A stretch of DNA of 64,000 nt, taken from contig JAWLGR010000007.1 in the NCBI GenBank assembly GCA_041684965.1, positions 62,001 to 126,000 on the forward strand, in the 5' to 3' direction. This DNA is from Mariniphaga sp041684965. Lineage in GTDB: Bacteria > Bacteroidota > Bacteroidia > Bacteroidales > Prolixibacteraceae. This document shows, piece after piece, positions 27,072 to 36,220 of the stretch (position 1 is the first letter of the stretch; each line of letters begins with the position of its first letter). A model generated the notes under the pieces. It had not been told where the DNA came from. It made no database searches and saw nothing but the letters and a program-made list of their open reading frames with translations. A program made the position numbers and the translations under genes.

Positions 27072-30035
27072 TTATATTTCAGGAGCGATTATGCTGTCAT
27101 AGATTGCCTGATGCATTGCCGGCCGGATATTATTATCGATGAGGGCAGAATTGTTACGGGTCGGATGTACCCGGTTAGATAAGAAAATAAACAGGATGCC
27201 GCTATCAGGGTCGGCCCATGCCATTGTGCCTGTGAATCCGGTATGTCCAAAACTATTTTTACTGGCACTTACAGCAGGATAAGCATCCTTAAGCTTGTTT
27301 TTATGATTATCAATAAATGGTTTATCGAATCCCAATCCCCGACGGTTATTATTTTCCCTGAATTGAATGCGGGTAAACTCTTCAATGGTTTCTGCTGTTA
27401 TGAATTGTTTTCCTGCAAAGTATCCTTTTTGAAGATACATTTGAAATAACTTGGCCAAATCCCCCGCAGTGCCAAATAAGCCGGCGTTCCCGGAAACACC
27501 ACCCAACATGGCAGCCCCCTCATCATGGACATATCCCCGTAAATTTTCATTTCTGAAAAAATCATCGATTTCGGTGGGAACAATTTGCTCTAGTGGGAAA
27601 TGAAGATATGGATTATAAGTTATTGTAGCTGCTCCCAATGGTTTGTAAAAATTTTCAGCAATATAATTTTCATAAGGTACACTTGTAATATTGGAGATAA
27701 TTTCCGGGTAAAGGTGAAAGCTGAGATCGGAGTAGACATATTTTTTCCCTGGCAGAGGGGAAGCAGATCTTATAGCGTCATAAATTGTCTGTCTGAAATT
27801 GTTGTTCAGGTATAGCTGGTTTGAGATTCTTGTACTAAATTCATCGGATGGCTGAGTTGAAAAAATCTCTCTGCTCAGCTTACCTTCTTCATCCAGGCCC
27901 ATTCGCCAGAAGGGTATCCATGAAGGTAACTGAGCCTGATGGGCGAGGTAGTCACGAAAGGCAATTTTCCCTTTATCAGTGCCTGCGAAATCGGGCCAGT
28001 ATTTACTGAAAGGCGCATCGATGTTTATTTTTTTTTCATCCACAAGTTTCATTATGGCTGGCAAAGGTCCTGTTACTTTTGTAAGTGAGGCCCAGTCATA
28101 TATATCCTCGGATGAAACCTCCTGATCCTGGAAATAGGTATGGTATCCGTAACATTTGTGAAAAACAACCTGTCCGTTTCTGGCTACAAGTACCTGCACT
28201 CCCGGGTATGCTTTTTTATTGATGCCTAATTGAGCCAGTGAATCTATACTGTATGAAAGTTCTATGGAATTTAGGCCTGCTTCTTCTGGAATAGTATATG
28301 AAAATGTATGGTTCTTCCTTACTTCTATGCCACTTTCCAATTTAAATCTGTCATCTGCCGAAACCGGAAGCCTTCCGTCAAGGTCAAAAGCTCCAAACAC
28401 AGCCTGGGCTGCCAGTTCCTGGGTTAACGGATTGTTTTGGTAGGCAAGAATCAATCCATGTGATTGGTGAATATTTTCAAAATGTTTCAATGCATAAGCG
28501 TTACCAAAGAATACAGTAACCACCCGGTTGTCTCTGATAAAATCGGCCAGTGCAAACCGTTGGGCAGAACTTGTTCCATAAGCGCCGGATGGATACAGAT
28601 TTATTCCCTGCACACCTGCAATTACAAGGTTGTAATTGTCGAGCAATTTTCGCAGCACAGCTATTTCACGCTCCGACGCATCTTTTCTTAAATTAAAATG
28701 ATCAATCCGGGTATATTTATCCATCATTTTCTGGAAAGGGGTTATATTATCCGAACCTATCATTACCGATGCAATTTTCAAATTGGCAAAATCTTGAACG
28801 GGAAGTGTGTTCTTATTGCTTAAGACGGTAAGTGATCCTTTAATCAATTTACGAGCTGTTACTTCAAAATAAGGAGAATTCAGCCGGGCAGTCAGATTTT
28901 TGGTAGACGCAGGTTGGTAGAGGTGCAATCCCGTCCATCGTTTTAAAGCAAGTACACGAATGCACTTTTCATTAATTTCTTCTTCAGAAATTCTTCCGTT
29001 GGCTACTGCAAGCTTCACGGCTGCTATTGCCTTAGGCAGGTCGGTTACAAATTCTACCATATCATTTCCTGCCTTTAATGCTTCAACCACAGGATTACCG
29101 TTCCCGGTCAAAACACCTTGCATATTCATGGCATCGGTTATTACAAATCCATTGTATCCGATTTCCTTTCTCAGGTAACCATTTATTACTTTTTCTGAAA
29201 GTGATGATGGAATTCCGGAATTATCGAGGGAGGGCACGTTCAGATGTGCTGTCATTATCCCGCTGATCCCTTTTTCAGCAAGATAGCGAAAGGGAAAACT
29301 TTCCACAACATCAATCCGGCTTCTGGGATGGTTAATAACCGGCAGTTCTTTATGAGAGTCGGTCTCGGTATCACCGTGTCCGGGAAAATGTTTTGCTACA
29401 GGAACAACCCACTCGCCCTGCATCCCATTTGCAAGATACCAGCTTTTTCTTGTGACATTTATTTTGTCTTCTCCAAAAGATCTGAAATTAATTACTGGAT
29501 TTTGAGGATTAGTGCTTACATCGGCTACAGGTGCAAAATTCATGTTTATACCCATAAGCTTCATTTGCCTTGCAAGATCTTTTCCCATTTCATAGATGTA
29601 AGTAGAATCACGAACGGCTCCTATAGCCTGGGCATAAGGGTAACGTACTGTGCTGTCTATACGCATTGATAAACCCCACTCTCCATCGATGGCTACAAGT
29701 AACGGAACTTTCGAAGACTCCTGAAATTCATTTATCCAGCGAGTGGTTTTAACCGGACTGCCCTGCATTACCAGAATGCCACCAGGTTTATATGTTGCAA
29801 TGGTATTGATTATTCTTGCTTTGTCAGTTTCAGTTTGCCTGGGGTATACCGGAATCATCATCAGTTGAGCAATTTTTTCGTCCAGTGTCATACCTTTTAG
29901 CTTTTCTCTTACCCAATGATCTTCCTTTAAAATAAGGAACGGGGGATCACTTTCGGCTAATCCCTCCTCAGCAATTATTACGGATACAGGTGTAATAAAA
30001 AAGAAAATTATTAAAGGAAATATTTTGAAATTCAT
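27072..30035 (-). CDS. NagZ-like GH3 domain fused to a beta-lactamase-type serine hydrolase
   Basis: From ATG 30035 the protein is 987 residues with a signal peptide (hydrophobic 4-21). Residues about 35-390 are a GH3 N-domain of the NagZ kind: KHFPGHGDTETDSHKELP with the Asp226-Ser-His228 acid/base dyad typical of NagZ, and nucleophile Asp301 in VITDAMNMQG. About 395-580 is a GH3 C-domain-like region. About 590-985 is a class-C beta-lactamase/PBP4-like domain with SLTK (Ser650, Lys653), YSD later and GHTGFTG. The N-part would remove N-acetylglucosamine from muropeptides, the C-part would be a peptidase or esterase. This design is known in Bacteroidota and suggests cell-wall turnover in the periplasm. 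An alternative start lies at 30062. Confidence 0.9.
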   Translation of the reverse strand: MNFKIFPLIIFFFITPVSVIIAEEGLAESDPPFLILKEDHWVREKLKGMTLDEKIAQLMMIPVYPRQTETDKARIINTIATYKPGGILVMQGSPVKTTRWINEFQESSKVPLLVAIDGEWGLSMRIDSTVRYPYAQAIGAVRDSTYIYEMGKDLARQMKLMGINMNFAPVADVSTNPQNPVINFRSFGEDKINVTRKSWYLANGMQGEWVVPVAKHFPGHGDTETDSHKELPVINHPRSRIDVVESFPFRYLAEKGISGIMTAHLNVPSLDNSGIPSSLSEKVINGYLRKEIGYNGFVITDAMNMQGVLTGNGNPVVEALKAGNDMVEFVTDLPKAIAAVKLAVANGRISEEEINEKCIRVLALKRWTGLHLYQPASTKNLTARLNSPYFEVTARKLIKGSLTVLSNKNTLPVQDFANLKIASVMIGSDNITPFQKMMDKYTRIDHFNLRKDASEREIAVLRKLLDNYNLVIAGVQGINLYPSGAYGTSSAQRFALADFIRDNRVVTVFFGNAYALKHFENIHQSHGLILAYQNNPLTQELAAQAVFGAFDLDGRLPVSADDRFKLESGIEVRKNHTFSYTIPEEAGLNSIELSYSIDSLAQLGINKKAYPGVQVLVARNGQVVFHKCYGYHTYFQDQEVSSEDIYDWASLTKVTGPLPAIMKLVDEKKINIDAPFSKYWPDFAGTDKGKIAFRDYLAHQAQLPSWIPFWRMGLDEEGKLSREIFSTQPSDEFSTRISNQLYLNNNFRQTIYDAIRSASPLPGKKYVYSDLSFHLYPEIISNITSVPYENYIAENFYKPLGAATITYNPYLHFPLEQIVPTEIDDFFRNENLRGYVHDEGAAMLGGVSGNAGLFGTAGDLAKLFQMYLQKGYFAGKQFITAETIEEFTRIQFRENNNRRGLGFDKPFIDNHKNKLKDAYPAVSASKNSFGHTGFTGTMAWADPDSGILFIFLSNRVHPTRNNSALIDNNIRPAMHQAIYDSIIAPEI

Positions 30036-30343
30036 ATGTAAATGGCACTTCTGAATGTTCAACTTTTACAGAGGCTAAAATTACCAAAAAGTTCAGATTT
30101 ACATAGTAAATGTAAAAGTTTCCATTCTATTTTTTCGGTTTTTCGAAAGCACACCGGCCGGTTTAATCTCACCGGGCAAATTAGTTATTTAGGTATAATT
30201 AATCAATTTACAATCAGGTTTAAAATATACTTTCTACTTTTGTAGCCAAAAAATAAATTTCATTCAAAGAATTTTATTTGCAATTCAATAGTCCTGTGAC
30301 TTAAGGAATAAATTTTCCCTTTGATCCCAGGAATTATGGAAAG
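30036..30343. other. 308-bp gap between divergent genes
   Basis: Apart from a possible -7 element TACTTTTG at 30235-30242 (plus strand, about 100 bp before the mnmA start) I see no gene, RNA or repeat here. No clear -33 element is present at the usual distance. Confidence 0.4.
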
Positions 30344-31537
30344 ATGGTGCGGATGAAAAATAAAAAGATTATTGTTGGCCTTTCCGGAGGAGTTGATTCA
30401 AGTGTTGCCGCATGGTTGCTGAAGCAACAAGGACACGATTTGGTGGCCTTGTTTATGGTTAACTGGCATGAACGTATTGGAGTTGTTACCAGTGCCTGCA
30501 GTTGGGAAGAAGATGCCCTCATCGCGGAGATGGTGGCTAAAATGCTCAACGTCCCTTTTCACGTTGTCGATTTGAGCAAAGAATACAAGCGCCGGGTAGT
30601 GGATTATATGTTTGCTGAATACGAAGCAGGAAGAACACCTAATCCCGATGTGCTCTGCAATCGTGAAATTAAATTTGATTCTTTTTTGGATGAGGCAATG
30701 AAGTACGAGGCTGACTATGTTGCAACGGGACATTATTGCAGGAAGCTCGAAACCGAAATTGAAGGGCAGATAATACATAGATTAATTGCCGGTATAGATG
30801 AAAACAAGGATCAAAGCTACTTTTTATGCCAGCTGAACCAGGTGCAGCTTTCAAAATCGATATTCCCGATAGGTCATCTTACCAAGCCACAGGTCAGGGA
30901 AATAGCGCGTAAGCATAATCTTCCAACCGCTGAACGTAAAGATTCCCAGGGAATTTGCTTTGTAGGTAAAGTAGATTTACCCACTTTTCTGCAGCAGCAG
31001 TTGCGTCCAAAAACAGGAAACGTTATAAAAATTCCTGCTTCTTTTATAGCAAAAAGAAAAGACGCAGAGCTGTCCCGGGAAAATTTAAGAAAAAATTGTT
31101 TTCCTTTTCCATACAAACCCTGGAATGGAGAAATAATTGGTAAGCATGAGGGAGCACATTATTACACTGTCGGTCAACGTAAAGGATTAAATATTGGGGG
31201 CTTTAAAGAACCTTTGTTTGTCCTGGCCACTGATGTCAGACGCAACATCGTTTATGTCGGGGAAGGTCACGAACACCCGGGGCTTTTCAGGAAAGGATTG
31301 TATATTGCTGCTAAAGACATTCATTGGGTGCGTCCTGATATGAAAATGAAGACAGGGGATGAAAAGGAATTTCAAATTCGTATACGTTACCGTCAGCCTC
31401 TTGAAAAGGGAACTGTCTGTATTAATGATGAAGGTGCCTGTATTCTGTTTGATAATGAACAACGGGGGATAACATCCGGCCAGTTTGCTGCCTGGTACCT
31501 GGAAGATGAATTGATTGGTTCGGGTGTTATTGCATAA
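30344..31537 (+). CDS. mnmA: tRNA-specific 2-thiouridylase MnmA
   Basis: 397 residues; ATG codons at 30344 and 30353 are both plausible. The ATP-pyrophosphatase signature SGGVDSS is at 14-20, the catalytic cysteines are Cys105 (NPDVLCN) and Cys205 (SQGICFVG), and YVATGHYCR, DQSYFLC and the C-terminal YTVGQRKGLNIGG are all in place. MnmA thiolates uridine 34 of tRNAs for Lys, Glu and Gln in the cytoplasm, using sulfur relayed from a cysteine desulfurase. It is followed after 31 bp by yicC, so it may lead the yicC-gmk-nadD group. Confidence 0.96.
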   Translation: MVRMKNKKIIVGLSGGVDSSVAAWLLKQQGHDLVALFMVNWHERIGVVTSACSWEEDALIAEMVAKMLNVPFHVVDLSKEYKRRVVDYMFAEYEAGRTPNPDVLCNREIKFDSFLDEAMKYEADYVATGHYCRKLETEIEGQIIHRLIAGIDENKDQSYFLCQLNQVQLSKSIFPIGHLTKPQVREIARKHNLPTAERKDSQGICFVGKVDLPTFLQQQLRPKTGNVIKIPASFIAKRKDAELSRENLRKNCFPFPYKPWNGEIIGKHEGAHYYTVGQRKGLNIGGFKEPLFVLATDVRRNIVYVGEGHEHPGLFRKGLYIAAKDIHWVRPDMKMKTGDEKEFQIRIRYRQPLEKGTVCINDEGACILFDNEQRGITSGQFAAWYLEDELIGSGVIA

Positions 31538-31568
31538 ATTTTGTAAATTCGTAAAATATATTTAATTC

Positions 31569-32444
31569 ATGATTAAATCAATGACAGGGTTCGGTAAAGC
31601 CGAATTTGAAGTAAACAACAAAAAAATTACGCTCGAATTAAAAGCCTTAAATAGCAAACAAATTGATATCAATGCCCGCATTCCTTCGGTTTACCGTGAG
31701 AAGGAGATTGAAATCCGGAAAGAACTTGCAGAAAAATTGGTACGTGGAAAAATTGATTTGACTATTTATGTTGAAAATCATGGCAGCGAATCCAACAGCA
31801 AAATAAATGAACCGATTTTGATAAGTTATTTCCAGCATCTGCAGAAAATTAATGAAACACTGGGTCTGAATAGCGATCAGACTACATTACATGCTGCTTT
31901 GAGATTGCCTGATGTTGTAAAATCCGAATACGAATCGTTTGATGAGGTGGAATGGCTCGTGATTCTCAATCACCTGCGCAAGGCAATAGTTGAAATTGAC
32001 GAGTTTCGATCCAAGGAAGGCAAGGCATTGGAAATTGATATTCTGGTAAATACCAAAGCCATTTTAAAACTCCTTAATCTGATTGCCCCATATGAAAAAC
32101 AGCGAATGGAAATCGTTAAAAATAAACTTTCAGAAAGCCTTGGTAAGATAAATTTAAATGGCAGTGTGGATGAAAACCGGTTTGAGCAGGAGCTAATTTA
32201 CTACCTCGAAAAAATGGACATGAATGAGGAAAAAGTACGGCTGGAAAATCATTGTTCTTTTTTTATGGAAACACTGGCAGAGGAAGAAATGAATGGTAAA
32301 AAACTTGGATTTATTACCCAGGAAATGGGAAGGGAAATCAATACCCTGGGTTCTAAAGCATATGAAAGCAATATTCAACGAATAGTAGTGCAGATGAAAG
32401 ATCACCTGGAACGAATTAAGGAACAGTTGCTTAATGTGTTGTAG
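31569..32444 (+). CDS. yicC: YicC-family endoribonuclease
   Basis: 291 residues with the family start MIKSMTGFGKAEFE and the C-terminal DUF1732 motif, here EMGREINTLGSKAYESNI. YicC proteins are now regarded as endoribonucleases (RnaYC type) that act on small RNAs and stationary-phase mRNA. The gene stands upstream of gmk, an arrangement conserved in many bacteria including Bacteroidota, with 52 bp between them. Confidence 0.95.
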   Translation: MIKSMTGFGKAEFEVNNKKITLELKALNSKQIDINARIPSVYREKEIEIRKELAEKLVRGKIDLTIYVENHGSESNSKINEPILISYFQHLQKINETLGLNSDQTTLHAALRLPDVVKSEYESFDEVEWLVILNHLRKAIVEIDEFRSKEGKALEIDILVNTKAILKLLNLIAPYEKQRMEIVKNKLSESLGKINLNGSVDENRFEQELIYYLEKMDMNEEKVRLENHCSFFMETLAEEEMNGKKLGFITQEMGREINTLGSKAYESNIQRIVVQMKDHLERIKEQLLNVL

Positions 32445-32496
32445 CCTTTACCGGGGAAATGTTTTTTTCTTTACACTTTAATATTTTAATTACAGC

Positions 32497-33087
32497 ATGC
32501 AAGGAAAGCTAGTAATATTCTCAGCACCATCGGGTTCAGGAAAGACAACTTTAGTAAACCATCTGTTATCGAAGAATTTAAATCTTGAGTTTTCAGTCTC
32601 GGCAACCAGCCGCCAACCCCGACTTAATGAAGTGCATGGGAAAGATTATTATTTTATTTCAAAAGAGGAATTCCTAAAAAAAATCAATAATAATGAGTTT
32701 TTGGAGTGGGAGGAGGTTTATGGAGGTACTTTATACGGTACATTAAAAAGTGAAGTGGAGCGAATCAGAAGTAATGGGAAGCATGTGATTTTTGATGTAG
32801 ATGTTGTAGGTGGTATCAATATTAAAAATTTTTATGGGAAAGATGCGCTCGCTGTTTTTGTTAAGCCGCCTTCATTAAAGGAACTAAGGAGCCGGCTTGA
32901 AAATCGGTCTACTGAATCTCAGGAGAAAATTAAAATGCGAATGGATAAGGCAGAAAAGGAGCTTCAATTCGAAAACCAGTTCGATGCAGTGATACTGAAT
33001 AAAAAGCTGAAGGAGGCAATGAAAATAGCTGAGACCATAGTTTCTGATTTCCTGGCTGGCAAAATTGAATCCTCTTTGCCTGCTTAA
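32497..33087 (+). CDS. gmk: Guanylate kinase
   Basis: 196 residues, the normal length. The P-loop SAPSGSGKTT is at 9-18, the GMP-binding SATSRQPRLNEVHGKDYYFIS follows, and HVIFDVDVVGGINIK and RMDKAEKELQ complete the family profile. It phosphorylates GMP to GDP with ATP in the cytoplasm. It is between yicC and nadD, 18 bp before the latter, and clearly in the same operon. Confidence 0.97.
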   Translation: MQGKLVIFSAPSGSGKTTLVNHLLSKNLNLEFSVSATSRQPRLNEVHGKDYYFISKEEFLKKINNNEFLEWEEVYGGTLYGTLKSEVERIRSNGKHVIFDVDVVGGINIKNFYGKDALAVFVKPPSLKELRSRLENRSTESQEKIKMRMDKAEKELQFENQFDAVILNKKLKEAMKIAETIVSDFLAGKIESSLPA

Positions 33088-33105
33088 TATCTAATTGATA
33101 CAACA

Positions 33106-33714
33106 ATGAAAAAATTGTCTTATCCGTCTTCCTGCAATAAAGAAGTTGGCTTATATTTTGGCTCTTTTAATCCTATTCACATTGGTCATATGGCAATTGC
33201 CAATTATTTGGTTGAATTTACAGATTTGGATGAATTCTGGTTTGTTGTAACTCCGCAAAATCCACACAAGGAAAAAAAGAATCTGCTGAACGATTACGAC
33301 AGGCTTGAGATTGTACTGCTTGCTGTAGAAAATGACCCCCGGCTGCAGGTTACCGATATAGAATTTTATTTGCCCAAGCCAAGTTATACCGTTGATACCC
33401 TGGTATATCTTAAGGACAGGCACCCCCAAACGGAGTTTAAAATTCTTATGGGTTCTGATAACCTTAAAAATTTTCCCAAATGGAAAAACTATGAAGCAAT
33501 TGTTGAAAACTTTGGGGTGATTGTTTATCCAAGGCATGGATTTGATAAAACATCTGGCCCCCAACATAAAAATATTGTTATTGTTGAAAACGCTCCCATG
33601 ATGGAAATATCCTCTTCATTTATCCGAAAAGCAATAAAAACAGGAAAAGATATCCGCCATTTTCTTCCTGTAAAATGCTGGGAATATATAGATAAGATGG
33701 GGTTTTACAAATGA
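33106..33714 (+). CDS. nadD: Nicotinate-nucleotide adenylyltransferase
   Basis: 202 residues. The nucleotidyltransferase motif GSFNPIHIGHM (19-29), the middle segment TPQNPHKEKKNLL, the MGSDNLKNFPKWKNY block and the late ISSSFIRKAI (ISSTxIR-like) are all present. It makes deamido-NAD from nicotinate mononucleotide and ATP. Last gene of the yicC-gmk-nadD group; it ends convergently against the ChaN-like gene, 20 bp away. Confidence 0.97.
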   Translation: MKKLSYPSSCNKEVGLYFGSFNPIHIGHMAIANYLVEFTDLDEFWFVVTPQNPHKEKKNLLNDYDRLEIVLLAVENDPRLQVTDIEFYLPKPSYTVDTLVYLKDRHPQTEFKILMGSDNLKNFPKWKNYEAIVENFGVIVYPRHGFDKTSGPQHKNIVIVENAPMMEISSSFIRKAIKTGKDIRHFLPVKCWEYIDKMGFYK

Positions 33715-33734
33715 TTTTTCCATCAGGGCACATA

Positions 33735-34601
33735 CTAATGTGTTGGAGTCAGGTTTTTATCCACACAGATGATGTAATCGGCCGTTCCTGTATATTCTGT
33801 ATTTAGTGTGGAAATGTCCTTCTGGCTTATTGTTGTGAGGGTTATGATATTAATTTCCGGGTTCTTCTGCTTTAGATACCAATAGATACTTTCAAAATTG
33901 TCAGAATGATAAGCTCCATTGTAATGCAAAAATAATTTTCCTTCCGACCAGTTTTCCAGTATAAAATGTGCCATGGTTGCATCTTTTATAGCCTGGGCCT
34001 TTGGAAAATTTTCATTGGCATGGTGTTCCATCCCCTCCATTTTCAGCATGCTGCTGTAAGCTTTTAATTCAGCATTGTATTCCACCGGCAACGGTGGCAG
34101 AAAGGTTTTGGCCTGTTCTGAAAGGTTCTCCAATCCTTCGAAGCCCTTTGAACTGACAATAGTTGCATAACGCCGGGGAACGTTTGTGGCGATAAATCGT
34201 AGCTGATTTTTACGAGCCAGTTCCACCAATGGTCTGTAATCTGTATTATAGTTGGGCCACAATCGTGCATCAGCTTCAAAACGGTTTTGCGGGATAAGGC
34301 CATTCAGATATTCATCGAGAATTATCTGGTTGTCGCTTTCAAACATTTCTGCACCCAATACAAGATGCTGGCCTTTGATTTCAAATAAATCGCGGCTTAA
34401 CTCCAGTTGCAGCCAGTGCGAAATTGGATTGTTGTGGTGTTCACCAAATAAAATTATGTCCGCATTTTTGATTTTACGTACCATTTTATCATATTTCACT
34501 GTATTACCCTCTTTTGAATAAAGCACCCATACCGGTTTGCCGGTTTTAAATCCAGGGAGAACAAACATTATCAGAATAAGGGCTATTTGAATTTTTTTCA
34601 T
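33735..34601 (-). CDS. Exported ChaN-like (haem-binding uptake) protein
   Basis: ATG 34601 (MKKIQIALIL) gives 288 residues with a signal peptide. The ChaN/PF04187 profile is visible: ADIILFGEHHNNPISHWLQLELS, LGAEMFESDNQ, RFIATNVPRRYA, and the late FLHYNGAYHSDNFESIYWYL. The Glu-His-His and the two late histidines are retained. ChaN-like proteins bind haem or related ligands and are usually surface or periplasmic proteins, but their exact reaction is not settled. No TonB receptor or other haem gene lies next to it. The frame also runs up to 34628. Confidence 0.85.
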   Translation of the reverse strand: MKKIQIALILIMFVLPGFKTGKPVWVLYSKEGNTVKYDKMVRKIKNADIILFGEHHNNPISHWLQLELSRDLFEIKGQHLVLGAEMFESDNQIILDEYLNGLIPQNRFEADARLWPNYNTDYRPLVELARKNQLRFIATNVPRRYATIVSSKGFEGLENLSEQAKTFLPPLPVEYNAELKAYSSMLKMEGMEHHANENFPKAQAIKDATMAHFILENWSEGKLFLHYNGAYHSDNFESIYWYLKQKNPEINIITLTTISQKDISTLNTEYTGTADYIICVDKNLTPTH

Positions 34602-34686
34602 TTTTTTATTTGTTTTAGTTTTAAACAAAAACGGATGGCTTCAGTTTATTAAAGCATATTCAATAAAGGAATTGAAAAAAAAGTTT

Positions 34687-35283
34687 ATGTCTGAATCAGG
34701 AACCTTTTATGGGGTATTTGTTGATCCGGTTTTAAAAAAATTACGTAAACGCGTGGTATGTCACATTGAACCTGGACAGACTGTTCTCGATGTTGCCTGC
34801 GGAACAGGAGCACAAGTGTTTGAATCAGCCGGTAAGGCAAAGAAAGCAGTTGGGTTTGACTATTCTGAATCAATGATTCACCGGGCACAAAAAAGCAGTC
34901 AGAAAAAAGAACTCCCTAATGTAGAATTTAGAATTCATGATGCAACAGAGGAGTGGCCATTTAGTGATAATCAGTTCGATGTGGCTATCTTGTCGCTGGC
35001 TTTGCATCAATTTTCTCCTAAGAGTTATTTTGTGATTTTAAATGAAATAAAGCGTGTGGCTGCCCGTCAGATTTTAATTGATTATGCTGTTCCTTTGCCT
35101 CAAAACATTATTGGCATTGGAAGCAAAATTGCTGAATTTATTGCTGGCAGGGAACACAATCGCAATTTTAAACATTATTCCCGGTTGGGAGGCTTGCGTG
35201 AAATCCTTCCAAAACACCGGCTGTATATCGAAAAGGAGGAATATTTTGCAAAAAATGCCTTCTGTTTGATGGTATGTTCATAA
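34687..35283 (+). CDS. Class I SAM-dependent methyltransferase
   Basis: About 198 residues from ATG 34687; a TTG at 34672 is also in frame but sits directly after an AAGGA, too close to serve. Motif I is VLDVACGTGAQVFE, followed by AVGFDYSESMIHRA, and then FDVAILSLALHQFSPKSYF. It belongs to the UbiE/methyltransf-11-like group; the substrate is unknown. It is divergent from the ChaN-like gene and seems to be single. Confidence 0.82.
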   Translation: MSESGTFYGVFVDPVLKKLRKRVVCHIEPGQTVLDVACGTGAQVFESAGKAKKAVGFDYSESMIHRAQKSSQKKELPNVEFRIHDATEEWPFSDNQFDVAILSLALHQFSPKSYFVILNEIKRVAARQILIDYAVPLPQNIIGIGSKIAEFIAGREHNRNFKHYSRLGGLREILPKHRLYIEKEEYFAKNAFCLMVCS

Positions 35284-35375
35284 ACGTTTTCAATGGCTGT
35301 AATATCCTGATTCCCTATTATTGGAAATTGTTGAAAAGGAAGAGTAACAATGGGAAGATCAGCCGGTATAAAAAT

Positions 35376-36023
35376 TTAGGTGCCCGGAGTCTTTGCTGTT
35401 TTATAACTGATAGAAATTCCTGAGCGGCTGTTTGATGCAAAGCTGGTCTGAAAATGGTTTAGGTTTTCAATGTATTCCAGAAATTCATTAATACCTGAAC
35501 CTCTCATTGACGTATTGTGAGCAGTAAAACAGCCCCCAACTTCCAGTTTTGGATCCATTGCAATGAAATAATTTTTATACCAGTATTTATCTGCATCACT
35601 GAATACAAAATCATATTTTCCTGGGAGTGCAGGAACTAATTCATGTGCATCGGCAAGCCGTGAATCGATGTATTTATCTAAACCGGCTTTTTTAAAATTG
35701 GCTTTTGCTTTCAACCATCTGTTTTTATCAATCTCAATAGTCACTAATTTTCCACCGGTTTTACTTAATGCCCATGCAATCCAAATTGCCGAGTGGCCAG
35801 TAGAAGTACCTATTTCAACAGCATTGGTGTAATTGTTTTTAATGATAAGATCGTAAAGAATTTTTCCATCCGAGAGCGGCACATTCATATCGCGCCAGTT
35901 ATTAACATTATCATCCAAAAAAGCTTTTACTCGGCGGTCAAGATTGTTTTCTATATTCGGGTATTGGGCATTTACAAAAATTGATGCAACCAACAGCAGC
36001 AGAATTATATATCCAGTTTTCAT
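35376..36023 (-). CDS. O-methyltransferase-like protein with N-terminal export signal
   Basis: 215 residues. The body is a catechol-O-methyltransferase-like domain: YTNAVEIGTSTGHSAIWIA (motif I), LVTIEIDKNRW, and a metal-site-like FVFSDADKYWY. The first 20 residues (MKTGYIILLLLVASIFVNAQ) are a textbook signal peptide with an A-Q end, so the protein should leave the cytoplasm, where SAM is made. Either it works in the periplasm on an unknown donor, or the signal acts as an anchor, or the protein has changed function. Neighbours give no hint. Confidence 0.8.
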   Translation of the reverse strand: MKTGYIILLLLVASIFVNAQYPNIENNLDRRVKAFLDDNVNNWRDMNVPLSDGKILYDLIIKNNYTNAVEIGTSTGHSAIWIAWALSKTGGKLVTIEIDKNRWLKAKANFKKAGLDKYIDSRLADAHELVPALPGKYDFVFSDADKYWYKNYFIAMDPKLEVGGCFTAHNTSMRGSGINEFLEYIENLNHFQTSFASNSRSGISISYKTAKTPGT

Positions 36024-36220
36024 CTCATTTTAATTGTTAATTTTTAACGGTATTTATCTTATTCAATCAATTATTTTAACAGCATTCGATAGAATTCGTC
36101 CGTTCAATTCAATGTAACTCCCATGAACATCATGATGTAATTTATTTGTGAATACAAATTATTCATGGTCGTTTCACAAGAATTCCTGTTTAACGAATTC
36201 CTAAAGATAAAAAAAAATGA

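Noticed and set aside
36024..36220. AT-rich gap with CATCATGATG and repeated GAATTC-like words
   Set aside because: The words are short and have no regular spacing; no gene or site can be supported.
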